From assembly GCF_001463765.1 (NCBI RefSeq), contig NZ_BBWK01000027.1, positions 1 to 64,000 on the forward strand: a DNA stretch of 64,000 bases, written 5' to 3'. Positions 26,593 to 34,968 of the stretch are shown here, one piece after another. The DNA comes from Aureimonas sp. AU4 (GTDB lineage Bacteria; Pseudomonadota; Alphaproteobacteria; Rhizobiales; Rhizobiaceae). Every line of letters begins with the position of its first letter. Position 1 is the stretch's first letter. A program made the translations under genes and the position numbers. Under the pieces are notes generated by a model. It had not been told where the DNA came from. It ran no database searches and saw nothing but the letters and a program-made list of their open reading frames with translations.

Positions 26593-27363
26593 TCAGGCCT
26601 TGGGCTTGGCGGGCGCCCGGCGGCGAGCCGGCGGTTTCGCCGCCGCCGCCGCTGCGGGCGGCGTCGGCTGAAGGCGGATGCGCAGCATGCCGCCCGGTGT
26701 CTTCTCGACGTCGAAGATGCCCACCGCGCGCACGAAATCGCTCAGCTTCTTGTGGCCGTAGGTGCGCGGATCGAAGTCCGAGAAGCGGTTGAGGAGCTGC
26801 TGTCCGAAGGCGCCGAGCGGAACCCATCCGTCGTCGCTTTCCATCTGCTCCATGACCTGCCGCACCATCGGCAGCGGATCGGGCGTTGCCGCCGCCTCGG
26901 GCTTCGCGCGCTCGCCGAGGTCGTGCAGAAGGTTTTCTGTATAGATGAAGCGCCGGCAGGCCTGTCGGAAGCTTTCCGGCGTCTTCTGCTCGCCGAAACC
27001 GTAGACGTCGATGCCGTGTTCGCGGATGCGCGAGGCGAGGCGCGTGAAGTCGGAGTCGGAGGAGACGAGGCAGAAGCCGTCGAAGCGGCCCGAGTGCATG
27101 AGGTCCATCGCGTCGATCACCAGCGCGATGTCGGAGGCGTTCTTGCCGGTCACATAGGCGAACTGCTGCTGCGGCAGGATCGCGTGCCGCGACAGGACGT
27201 CGGCCCAGCCCTTCGAGCGGGGCGACGAGAAATCCCCGTAGATGCGCCGGACGCTCGCCTCGCCGATTGTCGCGATCTCCTGGAACAGGCCGTCGGCGAT
27301 GCGCGCGGAAGCGTTGTCGGCGTCGATCAGGACGGCGAGGCGAGGGGATCGGACATCGCTCAT
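26593..27363 (-). CDS. NYN-domain ribonuclease-like protein with C-terminal LOTUS/OST-HTH domain
   Basis: A 256-residue protein. The N-terminal NYN/PIN-like domain (about residues 8-155) shows conserved acids in LIDADNAS and VSSDSDFTRLA plus the IALVIDAMDLM strand, a layout expected for a metal-dependent RNase. The C-terminal segment (about 165-235) with DDGWVPLGAFGQQLLNR and RTYGHKKLSDFVRA fits a LOTUS/OST-HTH RNA-binding domain. The tail is A/P/K-rich. The ATG at 27363 has TGAGG upstream. The frame stays open to an ATG at 27585 that overlaps the end of corA and would add a P/A-rich extension of 74 residues. The likely role is RNA metabolism. Confidence 0.83.
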   Translation of the reverse strand: MSDVRSPRLAVLIDADNASARIADGLFQEIATIGEASVRRIYGDFSSPRSKGWADVLSRHAILPQQQFAYVTGKNASDIALVIDAMDLMHSGRFDGFCLVSSDSDFTRLASRIREHGIDVYGFGEQKTPESFRQACRRFIYTENLLHDLGERAKPEAAATPDPLPMVRQVMEQMESDDGWVPLGAFGQQLLNRFSDFDPRTYGHKKLSDFVRAVGIFDVEKTPGGMLRIRLQPTPPAAAAAAKPPARRRAPAKPKA

Positions 27364-27575
27364 GGCGGCCTCAGGTCGGCGGGAGAAGGAATAGCTGGCG
27401 GGCGAGGCGGCCACAGCGACGGGGCTCGGCTCGGGCGCGTGTCGTGGCGGCTTGGCTGTCGCCCGTCGCCGCTGCGGCTGGCGGGCGGCGGGCGCTTCGG
27501 CGGGCGGAGCCGGCTCCGCGACGGTCGGAAGAACGCGCAGGAAGGCCGGCATGCCGTCCTCCCCCCAGGGATCGT

Positions 27576-28640
27576 TCACAGCCATTTCTTGTGCCGGAAG
27601 AACATGAGCGGAAGGACGGCCGACAGCACCATCAGGCCCAGAGCCATCGGGTAGCCGAGCGGCCAGTTGAGTTCGGGCATATGGACGAAGTTCATGCCGT
27701 AGATCGAGGCGACCAGCGTCGGCGGCATGAAGCCGACGGCGGCGACCGAGAAGATCTTGATGATGGCGTTCTGCTCGATCGAGATCATGCCGACCGTGGT
27801 GTCGAGCAGGAAGGTCGTCTTGTTGGACAGGAACGAGACGAAGTCGTTGAGCGAGTGGATGTCTCGCGCCATCGCCTTGACCCGGAGCTTCAGCTCCTTC
27901 TGCGGCTTGCGCCGGTCGAGAACGAACTGGAGGAACGGCAGGAGGCGGTCGATCGTGGCGAGGCTTTCCCGCGTGCGCGAGGACAGGTCGCCCGCCGCGC
28001 CGATGCGGCGCAGGAGTTCCTTGAAGTCGCTGGTGGGGGTGGGGGTGTTGTCGGCCGAGGAGCGGAAGATGTCGGCGCCGATCCGGTCGAGATCGGCGGC
28101 GATGGCTTCCAGAAGGTCGGCGACCCTGTCGATCACGGTCTCGAGCAGGCCGACCGCGATGGAATCGGCCGTCGGTCCCTTGGCGCGCGAAGGCTTGGGC
28201 GGCGCGGCCGGCGGACCGTAGAGGTCGAAGCCCGGCAGTTGCAGCGCACGGTCGCCCTCGCCGTTCGCTTCGCCACGGCACAGCTTGTTGGCGTAGATCG
28301 CGAAGGAGCGCGGCTCCGTGTAGCGAAGGGTGATGAGGCGGTTCTCGACCAGAATGAAGGTGACGGGGCCGAAGCCGGGGCGGCCCTCGTCGAGCCCGTA
28401 GACGATCGACGTCGTCATGAAGTCCCCGCCGTCCTCGGAGTACAGGCGGCTGGACACCTCGATCTCGCGCATCTCCTCGCGCGTCGGCACTTCGAGGCCG
28501 CACAGGCGCTCGACGGCCTTCTCCTCCTCGCGCGTCGGGTTGCGCAGGTCGATCCAGATGGCTTCGGGCGGGAGTTCGTCCGGGGGAATGGCGGTCTGCC
28601 TGCGGACCTGTCCCCCGAACGCGATATAGGCATCGATCAT
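27576..28640 (-). CDS. corA: CorA-family divalent cation transporter
   Basis: A 354-residue inner-membrane channel of the CorA superfamily, which passes Mg2+ and sometimes Co2+, Ni2+ or Zn2+. There is a large cytoplasmic N-terminal domain, a long stalk helix (about 160-290), and two C-terminal membrane helices. The selectivity motif YGMN (in SIYGMNFVHMPEL) lies at the end of the first helix. The C-terminus is basic (RHKKWL), as is usual. A 22-base perfect palindrome sits 15 bases upstream of the start codon. The NYN gene follows on the same strand and may be co-transcribed. Confidence 0.92.
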   Translation of the reverse strand: MIDAYIAFGGQVRRQTAIPPDELPPEAIWIDLRNPTREEEKAVERLCGLEVPTREEMREIEVSSRLYSEDGGDFMTTSIVYGLDEGRPGFGPVTFILVENRLITLRYTEPRSFAIYANKLCRGEANGEGDRALQLPGFDLYGPPAAPPKPSRAKGPTADSIAVGLLETVIDRVADLLEAIAADLDRIGADIFRSSADNTPTPTSDFKELLRRIGAAGDLSSRTRESLATIDRLLPFLQFVLDRRKPQKELKLRVKAMARDIHSLNDFVSFLSNKTTFLLDTTVGMISIEQNAIIKIFSVAAVGFMPPTLVASIYGMNFVHMPELNWPLGYPMALGLMVLSAVLPLMFFRHKKWL

Positions 28641-28654
28641 GCTGTCGCCGTTCC

Positions 28655-28676
28655 GGCGCGGCAGGCCTGCCGCGCC
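28655..28676. promoter_or_regulatory. 22-base perfect palindrome in the corA leader
   Basis: GGCGCGGCAGG/CCTGCCGCGCC has no central spacer and lies 15 bases before the corA ATG, where the ribosome binds. As RNA it could form a stable hairpin that masks the start region; as DNA it could be an operator. T4 follows only on the plus strand, so it may instead be a weak terminator for something transcribed rightward. Confidence 0.4.
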
Positions 28677-28764
28677 TTTTCCTCAACGGGCAAATCGCCC
28701 GCCCTGCCGCGCGCAGAGGGGAACACCTTTCGCGCTCGGGAAGGCAAGCGGAATCTGCGCGGCT

Positions 28765-29118
28765 TCAGACGAACTGCGCGAGGCCCGGCACCGAGGAGAT
28801 GGCTCGGTCCACCGTCTCCTCGCCGACCGCGGCCTTGGCCTCGGCCACCATCTCGACGGCGATCGTGCGCATCTGCCCCATGTCGAGGCCAAGGCCCATC
28901 AGCTTGCCGCCGAGCGCCATAATGCCGCCCCCGCCGAAGCTCGGATCGCCCGCCGCCGCGATGCTTTCGTGCGCGCCCGGCGTCTTGCTGATCATCTCGC
29001 CCACGGCTTGGTCGTCGCCTTCCTCGCGCATGAAGGCCAGGATGTGGCCGATGGCCTGATTCGCCGTGTCCGGAGAGATGTCGGCTGCGGCGGCGACGCG
29101 GTCGGTGAGTTGGCTCAT
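28765..29118 (-). CDS. Small helical protein, DUF2267/DUF2780-like
   Basis: A 117-residue protein with no signal peptide or membrane helix. The N-terminal half (MSQLTDRVAAAADISPDTANQ onward) has alternating helices that resemble DUF2267-type or VcgC-like proteins. A glycine-rich linker (DPSFGGGGIMALGGKL, about 58-73) precedes two further helices ending EETVDRAISSVPGLAQFV. No catalytic residues are apparent. It lies upstream of corA on the same strand with a gap of 124 bases. The family assignment is tentative and function unknown. Confidence 0.65.
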   Translation of the reverse strand: MSQLTDRVAAAADISPDTANQAIGHILAFMREEGDDQAVGEMISKTPGAHESIAAAGDPSFGGGGIMALGGKLMGLGLDMGQMRTIAVEMVAEAKAAVGEETVDRAISSVPGLAQFV

Positions 29119-29211
29119 GAGGCTGGCTTCGTCCTTCGAAGGGCGATGATCGGAAACTGCATCCCGAAGATTGGCGCAGCCCCGCCCATGGCAAGGGCCG
29201 CGCCCGGGGTT

Positions 29212-30789
29212 TCACGCAGAGCGTTCGGCTTCCAGGAGCCTTGCCGGGTCCCAGCCCGCGGATGCGAGCCGCTCGCGCGAGGGCGTCGGGTCGTCCAGCA
29301 TCACCGCATGGAGCGCCGGGGTCCGGTCGCCCTTGCCAAGGCCCAGCGCGGCGAGCACCCTGCCGTCCTTCACGTAGAAGGCGGTGTAGGAGTTGCCCCT
29401 CAGGTCACCCTCGACATGCACCTCGTCGAAGCCCTCGGCATGGCCGAGATAACTCAGTCGTCCGTGCTGCGCGGACCAGAAATAGGGAACGGCGTCGAAC
29501 CGGCAGCCGTCGCCCAGAAAGGCGCGGGCGGCATGGCGCCCCTGCTGCTCGGCGATGCGCCAGTGCTCGATGCGCATCGGCTCGCGTCCCGCCAGCGTAA
29601 ACTCGGCAATATCGCCCGCCGCAAACACCCGGCCCGCGGCACGCAGCGAACGGTCGACCTTGACGCCCTTGCCGGATGTCTCGACCCCTTCGAGAAGCGC
29701 GGCGCGGGACCGGGCACCGGTGGCTGCGATCACGAGATCGGCGGGAACGACCGATCCGTCGCCGAGCCGCACGCCTGTCACCCGTTCGCCCTCGCGCTCC
29801 AGCGCGGCGACCTCGACGCCTGTGCGCACCTCGACGCCCTTCTCGCGGTGGGTCGCAAGAAGCTGCTTTGCGACGTCCTTGCCGAACTGCTTGGCGAAGG
29901 GAAGCTCGGCGCGCGACAGCACGCAGACCGTCTTGCCGAGCGAGACGAGGCTCGCTGCAGCCTCCATGCCGATGAAGCCCGAGCCGATCACGACGATCCG
30001 CTCGGCGCGGTTCACCTCCGCGCGCAGGCTTTTCGCGTCGTCATGGCTGCGCAGCGTCAGGACGTTCGGTGCCTCGGCTCCGTCGAGGTCGAGCGGCGCG
30101 GCGTCGCTGCCGGGCGCAGCGAGGCAGCCGTCGAAGTGAAAGCGCTCGCCGCCCTCCAGCACCAGCTCGGAGTTTGCCGCATCAATCCGAGCGACACGGG
30201 CGGGCCGCATCTCGATGCCGAGCGCCTCGATCTCGGCGGCCGGCATGAGCGGAAGGCCGTCGTCCTGCTTCTTGCCCTGGAGATAGGTCTTGGACAGGTC
30301 GGTCCGGTCGTAGGGCGGCTCGCGTTCGGGCGCGAAGAGGACGATGCGGCCGTCGAAGCCGCCGCTCACCAGTTCCTTGGCGCAGGCAAGGCCCGCGGCT
30401 CCCGCGCCGACGATCGCGAAGATCCTGTCGCCGCCCGATCGACGGTCGTCGGGCGTGACCGAGGGGCGATGCGGCTTGGCGCCGTCGGGCAACTCGACGA
30501 GGACGCGACCGTTCTGAACTGTGGCCTCGAAGCGCGCGAGGCAGCCCTGGCCCGGCGGCTCGCGATGATCGCCCGTTTCCAGATCGAAGATCGCGTGGTG
30601 CCAGGGGCAGATCACGCGGTTGCCGATGCGCTGGCCGTTCTTGAGGGGCGCGCCCTTGTGGGTGCACGTGGCCCCCGTGGCGAGCACGCGCTCGCCGTCC
30701 CTCGCCAGGAGGATCTTGAGGTCGCCGACGGCGACCTCGCTCAGTCCGTCGGATGGAAGGTCGGCGAGGGCGCAGAGGTCGTGGCGCAT
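29212..30789 (-). CDS. Rieske-FAD-dependent NAD(P)H oxidoreductase (AIFM3/ferredoxin reductase-like)
   Basis: A 525-residue fusion. An N-terminal Rieske [2Fe-2S] domain (residues 1-105) has both ligand pairs, CTHKGAPL and CPWHHAIFD. It is followed by a pyridine nucleotide-disulfide oxidoreductase with an FAD-binding GAGAAGLACAKEL (about 127-139), an NAD(P)H-binding GSGFIGMEAAASL (about 271-283), the FAD motif VFAAGDIAEF, and a C-terminal reductase dimerisation domain. The architecture matches apoptosis-inducing factor 3-like and assimilatory-type reductases. It probably passes electrons from NAD(P)H to an unknown acceptor; no oxygenase is adjacent. Confidence 0.88.
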   Translation of the reverse strand: MRHDLCALADLPSDGLSEVAVGDLKILLARDGERVLATGATCTHKGAPLKNGQRIGNRVICPWHHAIFDLETGDHREPPGQGCLARFEATVQNGRVLVELPDGAKPHRPSVTPDDRRSGGDRIFAIVGAGAAGLACAKELVSGGFDGRIVLFAPEREPPYDRTDLSKTYLQGKKQDDGLPLMPAAEIEALGIEMRPARVARIDAANSELVLEGGERFHFDGCLAAPGSDAAPLDLDGAEAPNVLTLRSHDDAKSLRAEVNRAERIVVIGSGFIGMEAAASLVSLGKTVCVLSRAELPFAKQFGKDVAKQLLATHREKGVEVRTGVEVAALEREGERVTGVRLGDGSVVPADLVIAATGARSRAALLEGVETSGKGVKVDRSLRAAGRVFAAGDIAEFTLAGREPMRIEHWRIAEQQGRHAARAFLGDGCRFDAVPYFWSAQHGRLSYLGHAEGFDEVHVEGDLRGNSYTAFYVKDGRVLAALGLGKGDRTPALHAVMLDDPTPSRERLASAGWDPARLLEAERSA

Positions 30790-30850
30790 CCGGGAAGGGC
30801 TCCGAAAAGGTTGGCCCTTCCCAACACGCGGTGCCGCGACCCGTTCCCGG

Positions 30851-31576
30851 TCAGACCGTCGCGCCGGCCGGCTGGTTGACGATCACCGTCGCACCGGACT
30901 GGGCCCGGTTGTAGAGGTCGATGATGTCGTGGTTCATGAAGCGCACGCAGCCAGACGACACCGCCTTGCCGATGGTCCACCATTCCGGCGTGCCGTGCAG
31001 GCGATAGAGCGTGTCCTGCCCGTTCTGGAACAGGTAGAGCGCGCGCGCACCGAGCGGATTCTTGAGGCCCGGGTCCATGCCGACGCCGCGCAGGTTCTCG
31101 AGCTCGGGCTGCCGGTCGATCATCTCGTTGGGCGGTGTCCAGCGCGGCCACTCGCGCTTGTACTGGATGTTGGCGCGCCCTTCCCAGGCGAAGCCCTCGC
31201 GGCCGATGCCGACGCCGTAGCGCATGGCCGTGCCGTTCGGCTGGATCAGGTAGGCGTAGCGCGTGGGTGTATCGATGATCACCGTGCCGGGCGTCTCGGG
31301 ACCGGCATACTCGATCTCCCGGCGCAGGTAGCGCCGGTCCATGCGATTGAGGTCGATGGGCGGGATCTGGAAGCCGCCGTCGTAGATCGGCCCGTAGGCC
31401 GTCGCGTAGTCGACGTCGAGGCCGGGCGGCAGGCCGTTGCCGGAAAAGGCGGTGAGGTTCGCCATCGGGCGCGAGGCGGTCGCGCAGCCCGAGAGCAGCG
31501 CGGTGGCGCCGAGGCCGCCGAGGCCGAGGAGAAGCGAGCGGCGCGAGACGCCGCGGGATGTCGGGTCGTTCATCAT
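30851..31576 (-). CDS. L,D-transpeptidase (YkuD) with Tat-type lipoprotein signal
   Basis: A 241-residue cell-wall enzyme. The N-terminus carries a twin-arginine motif (SRRSLLLG) followed by a hydrophobic stretch and a lipobox LLSGC, so it is predicted to be exported folded by Tat and then lipidated. The YkuD domain (about 95-235) has the catalytic motif HGTPEWWTIG followed by SSGCVRF, with Cys as nucleophile. It would cross-link peptidoglycan 3-3 or anchor outer membrane proteins to it. It differs strongly from the shorter Sec-exported paralogue at 5337-5849. The divergent aminotransferase gene starts 259 bases away. Confidence 0.88.
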   Translation of the reverse strand: MMNDPTSRGVSRRSLLLGLGGLGATALLSGCATASRPMANLTAFSGNGLPPGLDVDYATAYGPIYDGGFQIPPIDLNRMDRRYLRREIEYAGPETPGTVIIDTPTRYAYLIQPNGTAMRYGVGIGREGFAWEGRANIQYKREWPRWTPPNEMIDRQPELENLRGVGMDPGLKNPLGARALYLFQNGQDTLYRLHGTPEWWTIGKAVSSGCVRFMNHDIIDLYNRAQSGATVIVNQPAGATV

Positions 31577-31834
31577 GGTCCAGCCAAAGGAAGACGCGAA
31601 CCGATGGCGGGCGGCATCCTGCCGTGCAGCCTTCTATCCGTCGGTCGCGACAGATCATTGAGCCACCAACACATGGGCACCCCTTTCGTTCCCTCGCAAG
31701 GGGTGCGGTGCGACGAAGGCCGTCGCGAGACTCAAGTGACAGCGTCGTTCGGGCCGCTTATAGCCGCAGGCGGGAAGGGGACCGGCGGCTGCCTCGTCGC
31801 TTCGGGACCGAGAACCGGGAAGGGCATCACGATC

Positions 31835-32701
31835 ATGGCATCCGAACTCTCGCGCACGCTCACCTTCGTCGACGGAAGCTGGGTCGAGGGCAATCCGGGT
31901 CTGGTCGGGCCGCGATCCCACGTCCTGTGGCTGGGTTCCTCGGTCTTCGACGGCGCGCGCTGGTTTGAGGGGCTGGCGCCCGATCTGGATCGGCACGCGG
32001 CGCGCGTGAACCGCTCGGCCGAGGCGCTGGGCCTCGCGCCCACGATGGCGCCCGACGAGATCGTCCGCCTGACGCGCGAGGGGCTGCGGCGCTTCGACGG
32101 CGAGACGGCGGTCTATATCCGGCCGATGTACTGGGCCGAGGACGGCGGCTACATGGGCGTGCCCGCCGACCCCGCCTCGACGCGCTTCTGCCTGTGCCTC
32201 TACGAGGCGCCCATGATCCCCTCGGCCGGCTTCTCGCTCGGCCTCTCGCCGTTCCGCCGGCCGACGCCCGAGACCATGCCGACGCTGGCCAAGGCCGGGT
32301 GCCTCTACCCCAACAACGCGCGCGCCATCATGGAGGCGAAGAGCCGGGGCTTCGACAACGCGCTCGTGCGCGACGTGATCGGCAACGTCGCCGAGACCGG
32401 CACGTCCAACATCTTCCTGGCGCGAGACGGCGCGGTCTTCACGCCCGTTCCCAACGGTTCCTTCCTGAACGGCATCACGCGCCAGCGCGTCATCCAGCTT
32501 CTGCGCGAGGACGGGGTCGAGGTCGTCGAGACGACGCTGACGCCCGAGGACTTCGCGCAAGCCGACGAGATCTTCTCGACCGGCAACCATTCCAAGGTCG
32601 TGCCGGTCACGCGCTTCGAGGATCGCTCGATCGAGGCCGGGCGCTTCTTCGAGCGGGCCCGCGAACTCTACTGGCGCTTCGCGCGCGAGAGCGCGGCCTG
32701 A
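31835..32701 (+). CDS. Class IV aminotransferase (branched-chain amino acid aminotransferase)
   Basis: A 288-residue fold-IV PLP aminotransferase, most like branched-chain amino acid:2-oxoglutarate aminotransferase (IlvE). N-terminal SSVFDGARWFEG is the substrate-loop region, and the probable PLP lysine is in TLAKAGCLYPNNARAIMEAK (about 150-169). The phosphate-binding GTSNIFLARDG and the NGITRQRVIQL block near residue 215 are also present. The ATG at 31835 has GGGAAGGG upstream; the long open frame before it is not coding. Class IV relatives such as D-amino acid aminotransferase or aminodeoxychorismate lyase are less likely, given the length and loop. Confidence 0.85.
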   Translation: MASELSRTLTFVDGSWVEGNPGLVGPRSHVLWLGSSVFDGARWFEGLAPDLDRHAARVNRSAEALGLAPTMAPDEIVRLTREGLRRFDGETAVYIRPMYWAEDGGYMGVPADPASTRFCLCLYEAPMIPSAGFSLGLSPFRRPTPETMPTLAKAGCLYPNNARAIMEAKSRGFDNALVRDVIGNVAETGTSNIFLARDGAVFTPVPNGSFLNGITRQRVIQLLREDGVEVVETTLTPEDFAQADEIFSTGNHSKVVPVTRFEDRSIEAGRFFERARELYWRFARESAA

Positions 32702-32818
32702 ACGCTGACATCGGGGCGACGCGGCCTAGCTAAGGCCCGGCCCGAACCTCAAGTTCCCGGCGCCGGGCCCCGGCCCGCGCTGCGGCGACGCAAAGAGAAA
32801 CCGCAAGGAGACGAACCG

Positions 32819-33421
32819 ATGGCCTTCACGCTTCCCGAGCTGCCCTACGCCTACGACGCGCTTCAGCCCTACATGTCGAAGGAGACGCTGGAGTATCATC
32901 ACGACAAGCACCACCAGGCCTATGTCGACATGGGCAACAAGCTGGCGGGCGAGGCCGGCATGGCGGACGCCTCGCTGGAGGAGATCGTCAAGCAGAGCTT
33001 CGGCAAGAACCAGCCGCTCTTCAACAATGCGGGCCAGCACTACAACCACATCCACTTCTGGAAGTGGATGAAGCCGAACGGCGGCGGCAAGGCGCTGCCG
33101 GGCAAGCTGCAGACCGCCTTCGACAGCGACCTCGGCGGCTACGACAAGTTCCGCAACGACTTCATCGAGGCCGGCAAGGGCCAGTTCGGTTCGGGCTGGG
33201 CCTGGGTCGCGGTGAAGGACGGCAAGCTCGCCATCATGAAGACGCCGAACGGCGAGAACCCGCTGGTGCACGGCGCGGAGCCGATCCTGGGCGTCGACGT
33301 GTGGGAGCACTCCTACTACATCGACTACCGCAACGCCCGGCCGAAGTATCTCGAGGCCTTCGTCGACAGCCTCGTGAACTGGGACTACGTGCTCGAGCGC
33401 TACGAGGCCGCGGCGCGCTAA
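32819..33421 (+). CDS. sodB: Superoxide dismutase, Fe/Mn family
   Basis: A 200-residue superoxide dismutase that converts superoxide to O2 and H2O2 in the cytoplasm. Metal ligands are H27 (EYHHDKHHQ), H77 (GQHYNHIHFW), D160 and H164 (DVWEHSYYIDY). The Gln in NAGQHYNH is of the iron-type placement, so Fe is the likely metal, although alphaproteobacterial enzymes can be cambialistic. The length is standard. AAGGAG precedes the ATG. A 14-base-pair perfect hairpin follows the stop. Confidence 0.94.
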   Translation: MAFTLPELPYAYDALQPYMSKETLEYHHDKHHQAYVDMGNKLAGEAGMADASLEEIVKQSFGKNQPLFNNAGQHYNHIHFWKWMKPNGGGKALPGKLQTAFDSDLGGYDKFRNDFIEAGKGQFGSGWAWVAVKDGKLAIMKTPNGENPLVHGAEPILGVDVWEHSYYIDYRNARPKYLEAFVDSLVNWDYVLERYEAAAR

Positions 33422-33446
33422 GCCCGGCCGACCCGTTTCCCGACGC

Positions 33447-33481
33447 GAGGGCCCGCCGGCAAAACCTGCCGGCGGGCCCTC
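33447..33481. terminator. Terminator-like hairpin after sodB
   Basis: Stem of 14 perfect pairs (GAGGGCCCGCCGGC and its complement) around the loop AAAACCT, 25 bases past the stop. It has no U-tract. Confidence 0.6.
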
Positions 33482-33574
33482 GCGCGTGATGGACACGGGA
33501 TCGAAAACGCGCTTCCCTCCGTTTGGAACTCGTCCAAACCAGTGCCGGATTCGATAGTCCGGGGAGGATTCGGA

Positions 33575-34027
33575 ATGAAGCGCACCCACAAGGTTCTGGC
33601 CGTCGTCGCGGCGGGTCTCCTGACGATCGGTTCCAGCGCGCTCGCGCAGAACCTCGACGTCATCAAGGAGCGCCAGCAGGTCATGAAGATGAACGCGCAG
33701 GCTGCCAAGCAGGCCAACTCGATCATCAAGGGCGAGACCCCCTACGACGCGGCGAAGGCGGACGAGCTGTTCCGGATGCTGAACGACGACGCCCGCAAGT
33801 TCGCGACGCTCTTCCCCGAGGATTCCAAGACGGGCGGCAAGACCGAGGCCGCGCCGGCGATCTGGGAGAAGCCGGCCGAGTTCAAGGCGGCCAACGACAA
33901 GTTCATAGCCGACACGCAGGCCGCCGTGGACGCCAAGCCGCAGGACGTCGCGAGCTTCGAGGCCTCGTTCAAGACCGTCGCCGCCAACTGCCAGAGCTGC
34001 CACCAGCAGTTCCGCCAGCGCGACTGA
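33575..34027 (+). CDS. Cytochrome c' (c556-type)
   Basis: A 150-residue periplasmic haem protein with a signal peptide (MKRTHKVLAVVAAGLLTIGSSALA) and a four-helix mature domain of the cytochrome c' family. The single haem site CQSCH is at the extreme C-terminus (NCQSCHQQFRQRD), as the family requires. Cytochromes c' bind NO or transfer electrons. GGGGAGG precedes the ATG. The next gene, a dihaem cytochrome, starts 13 bases downstream, so the two form an operon. Confidence 0.92.
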   Translation: MKRTHKVLAVVAAGLLTIGSSALAQNLDVIKERQQVMKMNAQAAKQANSIIKGETPYDAAKADELFRMLNDDARKFATLFPEDSKTGGKTEAAPAIWEKPAEFKAANDKFIADTQAAVDAKPQDVASFEASFKTVAANCQSCHQQFRQRD

Positions 34028-34040
34028 CGCCGGACCCGGC

Positions 34041-34961
34041 ATGCGCCGCCTGCCCGTTCTCGCCGGCCTCGTTCTCGTCGTCCTCGCCGGCGGCGCGGCC
34101 TGGGCGCTGATCCCGGGGCGCTTGCCCGCCTCGGCGATCGCGGCCGAGGGGGCGGGCGATGCCGCGCGTGGTGAACAGGTCTTCTGGGCGGGGGGCTGTG
34201 CCTCGTGCCATGCGAGCCCGGGCGGCGAGGCGACGAAGCTGGGCGGCGGCGAGCCGCTCGTCACGCCCTTCGGCACGTTCCACGCGCCCAACATCTCGCC
34301 GGATCGCGAAAGCGGCATCGGCGCGTGGACGCTGGCGGACTTCGCCAACGCCATGCAGCGCGGCGTCGCGCCCGAGGGCGCTCCGCTCTATCCCGCCTTT
34401 CCCTACACGTCCTATGCGCGCATGAGCGCCGGGGACGTCGCCGATCTCCACGCCTATCTCCTGACGCTTCCGCCGGTCGGCGGCGCCGCGCCGCCCAACG
34501 ATCTGCGCTTTCCCTTCAATATCCGGCGTGGCGTCGCCGTCTGGCAGAAGGTGTTCCTCGATTCCGATCCGGTGGTGGCGCTCCCCGCCGACGCGCCGGA
34601 CGAGGTGAGGCGAGGGCGTTATCTCGTGGAGGGGCCGGGCCATTGCGGAGAGTGCCACACGCCGCGAGGCTTTGGCGGTGCGGGCGCGCCGGACCATGAC
34701 CGCTGGCTCGCCGGCGGTCCCGCGCCGGACGGCAAGGGCCGTATCCCGAACATCACGCCGGGCGGCCCGATCGGAAAGTGGTCGCAGGACGAGATCGCCG
34801 AATATCTCGCGACCGGCTTTACGCCGGACTTCGACAGCGTGGGGGGCTCGATGGCCGAGGTCCAGAAGAACCTCAGCCACCTGCCGCGGGCCGACCTCGA
34901 GGCGATCGCGGCCTATCTGAAGGCCGTGCCGCCGATCGCATCTAGCGAGAGCGGAAGCTGA
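34041..34961 (+). CDS. Dihaem cytochrome c
   Basis: A 306-residue exported protein with an N-terminal anchor or signal (MRRLPVLAGLVLVVLAGGAAWAL) and two class I cytochrome domains with haem motifs CASCH (about residues 53-57) and CGECH (about 201-205). The spacing of about 148 residues and the motif GCASCHASP resemble cytochrome subunits of alcohol or aldehyde dehydrogenases and related FixP-like cytochromes. No dehydrogenase subunit is adjacent. With the cytochrome c' it probably forms a periplasmic electron-transfer pair. Confidence 0.9.
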   Translation: MRRLPVLAGLVLVVLAGGAAWALIPGRLPASAIAAEGAGDAARGEQVFWAGGCASCHASPGGEATKLGGGEPLVTPFGTFHAPNISPDRESGIGAWTLADFANAMQRGVAPEGAPLYPAFPYTSYARMSAGDVADLHAYLLTLPPVGGAAPPNDLRFPFNIRRGVAVWQKVFLDSDPVVALPADAPDEVRRGRYLVEGPGHCGECHTPRGFGGAGAPDHDRWLAGGPAPDGKGRIPNITPGGPIGKWSQDEIAEYLATGFTPDFDSVGGSMAEVQKNLSHLPRADLEAIAAYLKAVPPIASSESGS

Positions 34962-34968
34962 CGCGCGT

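Noticed and set aside
27586-28686. Upstream part of a 697-codon minus-strand ORF that ends in the NYN gene
   Set aside because: The upstream part is the shadow of corA in another frame; only the segment from 27585 or 27363 looks like protein.
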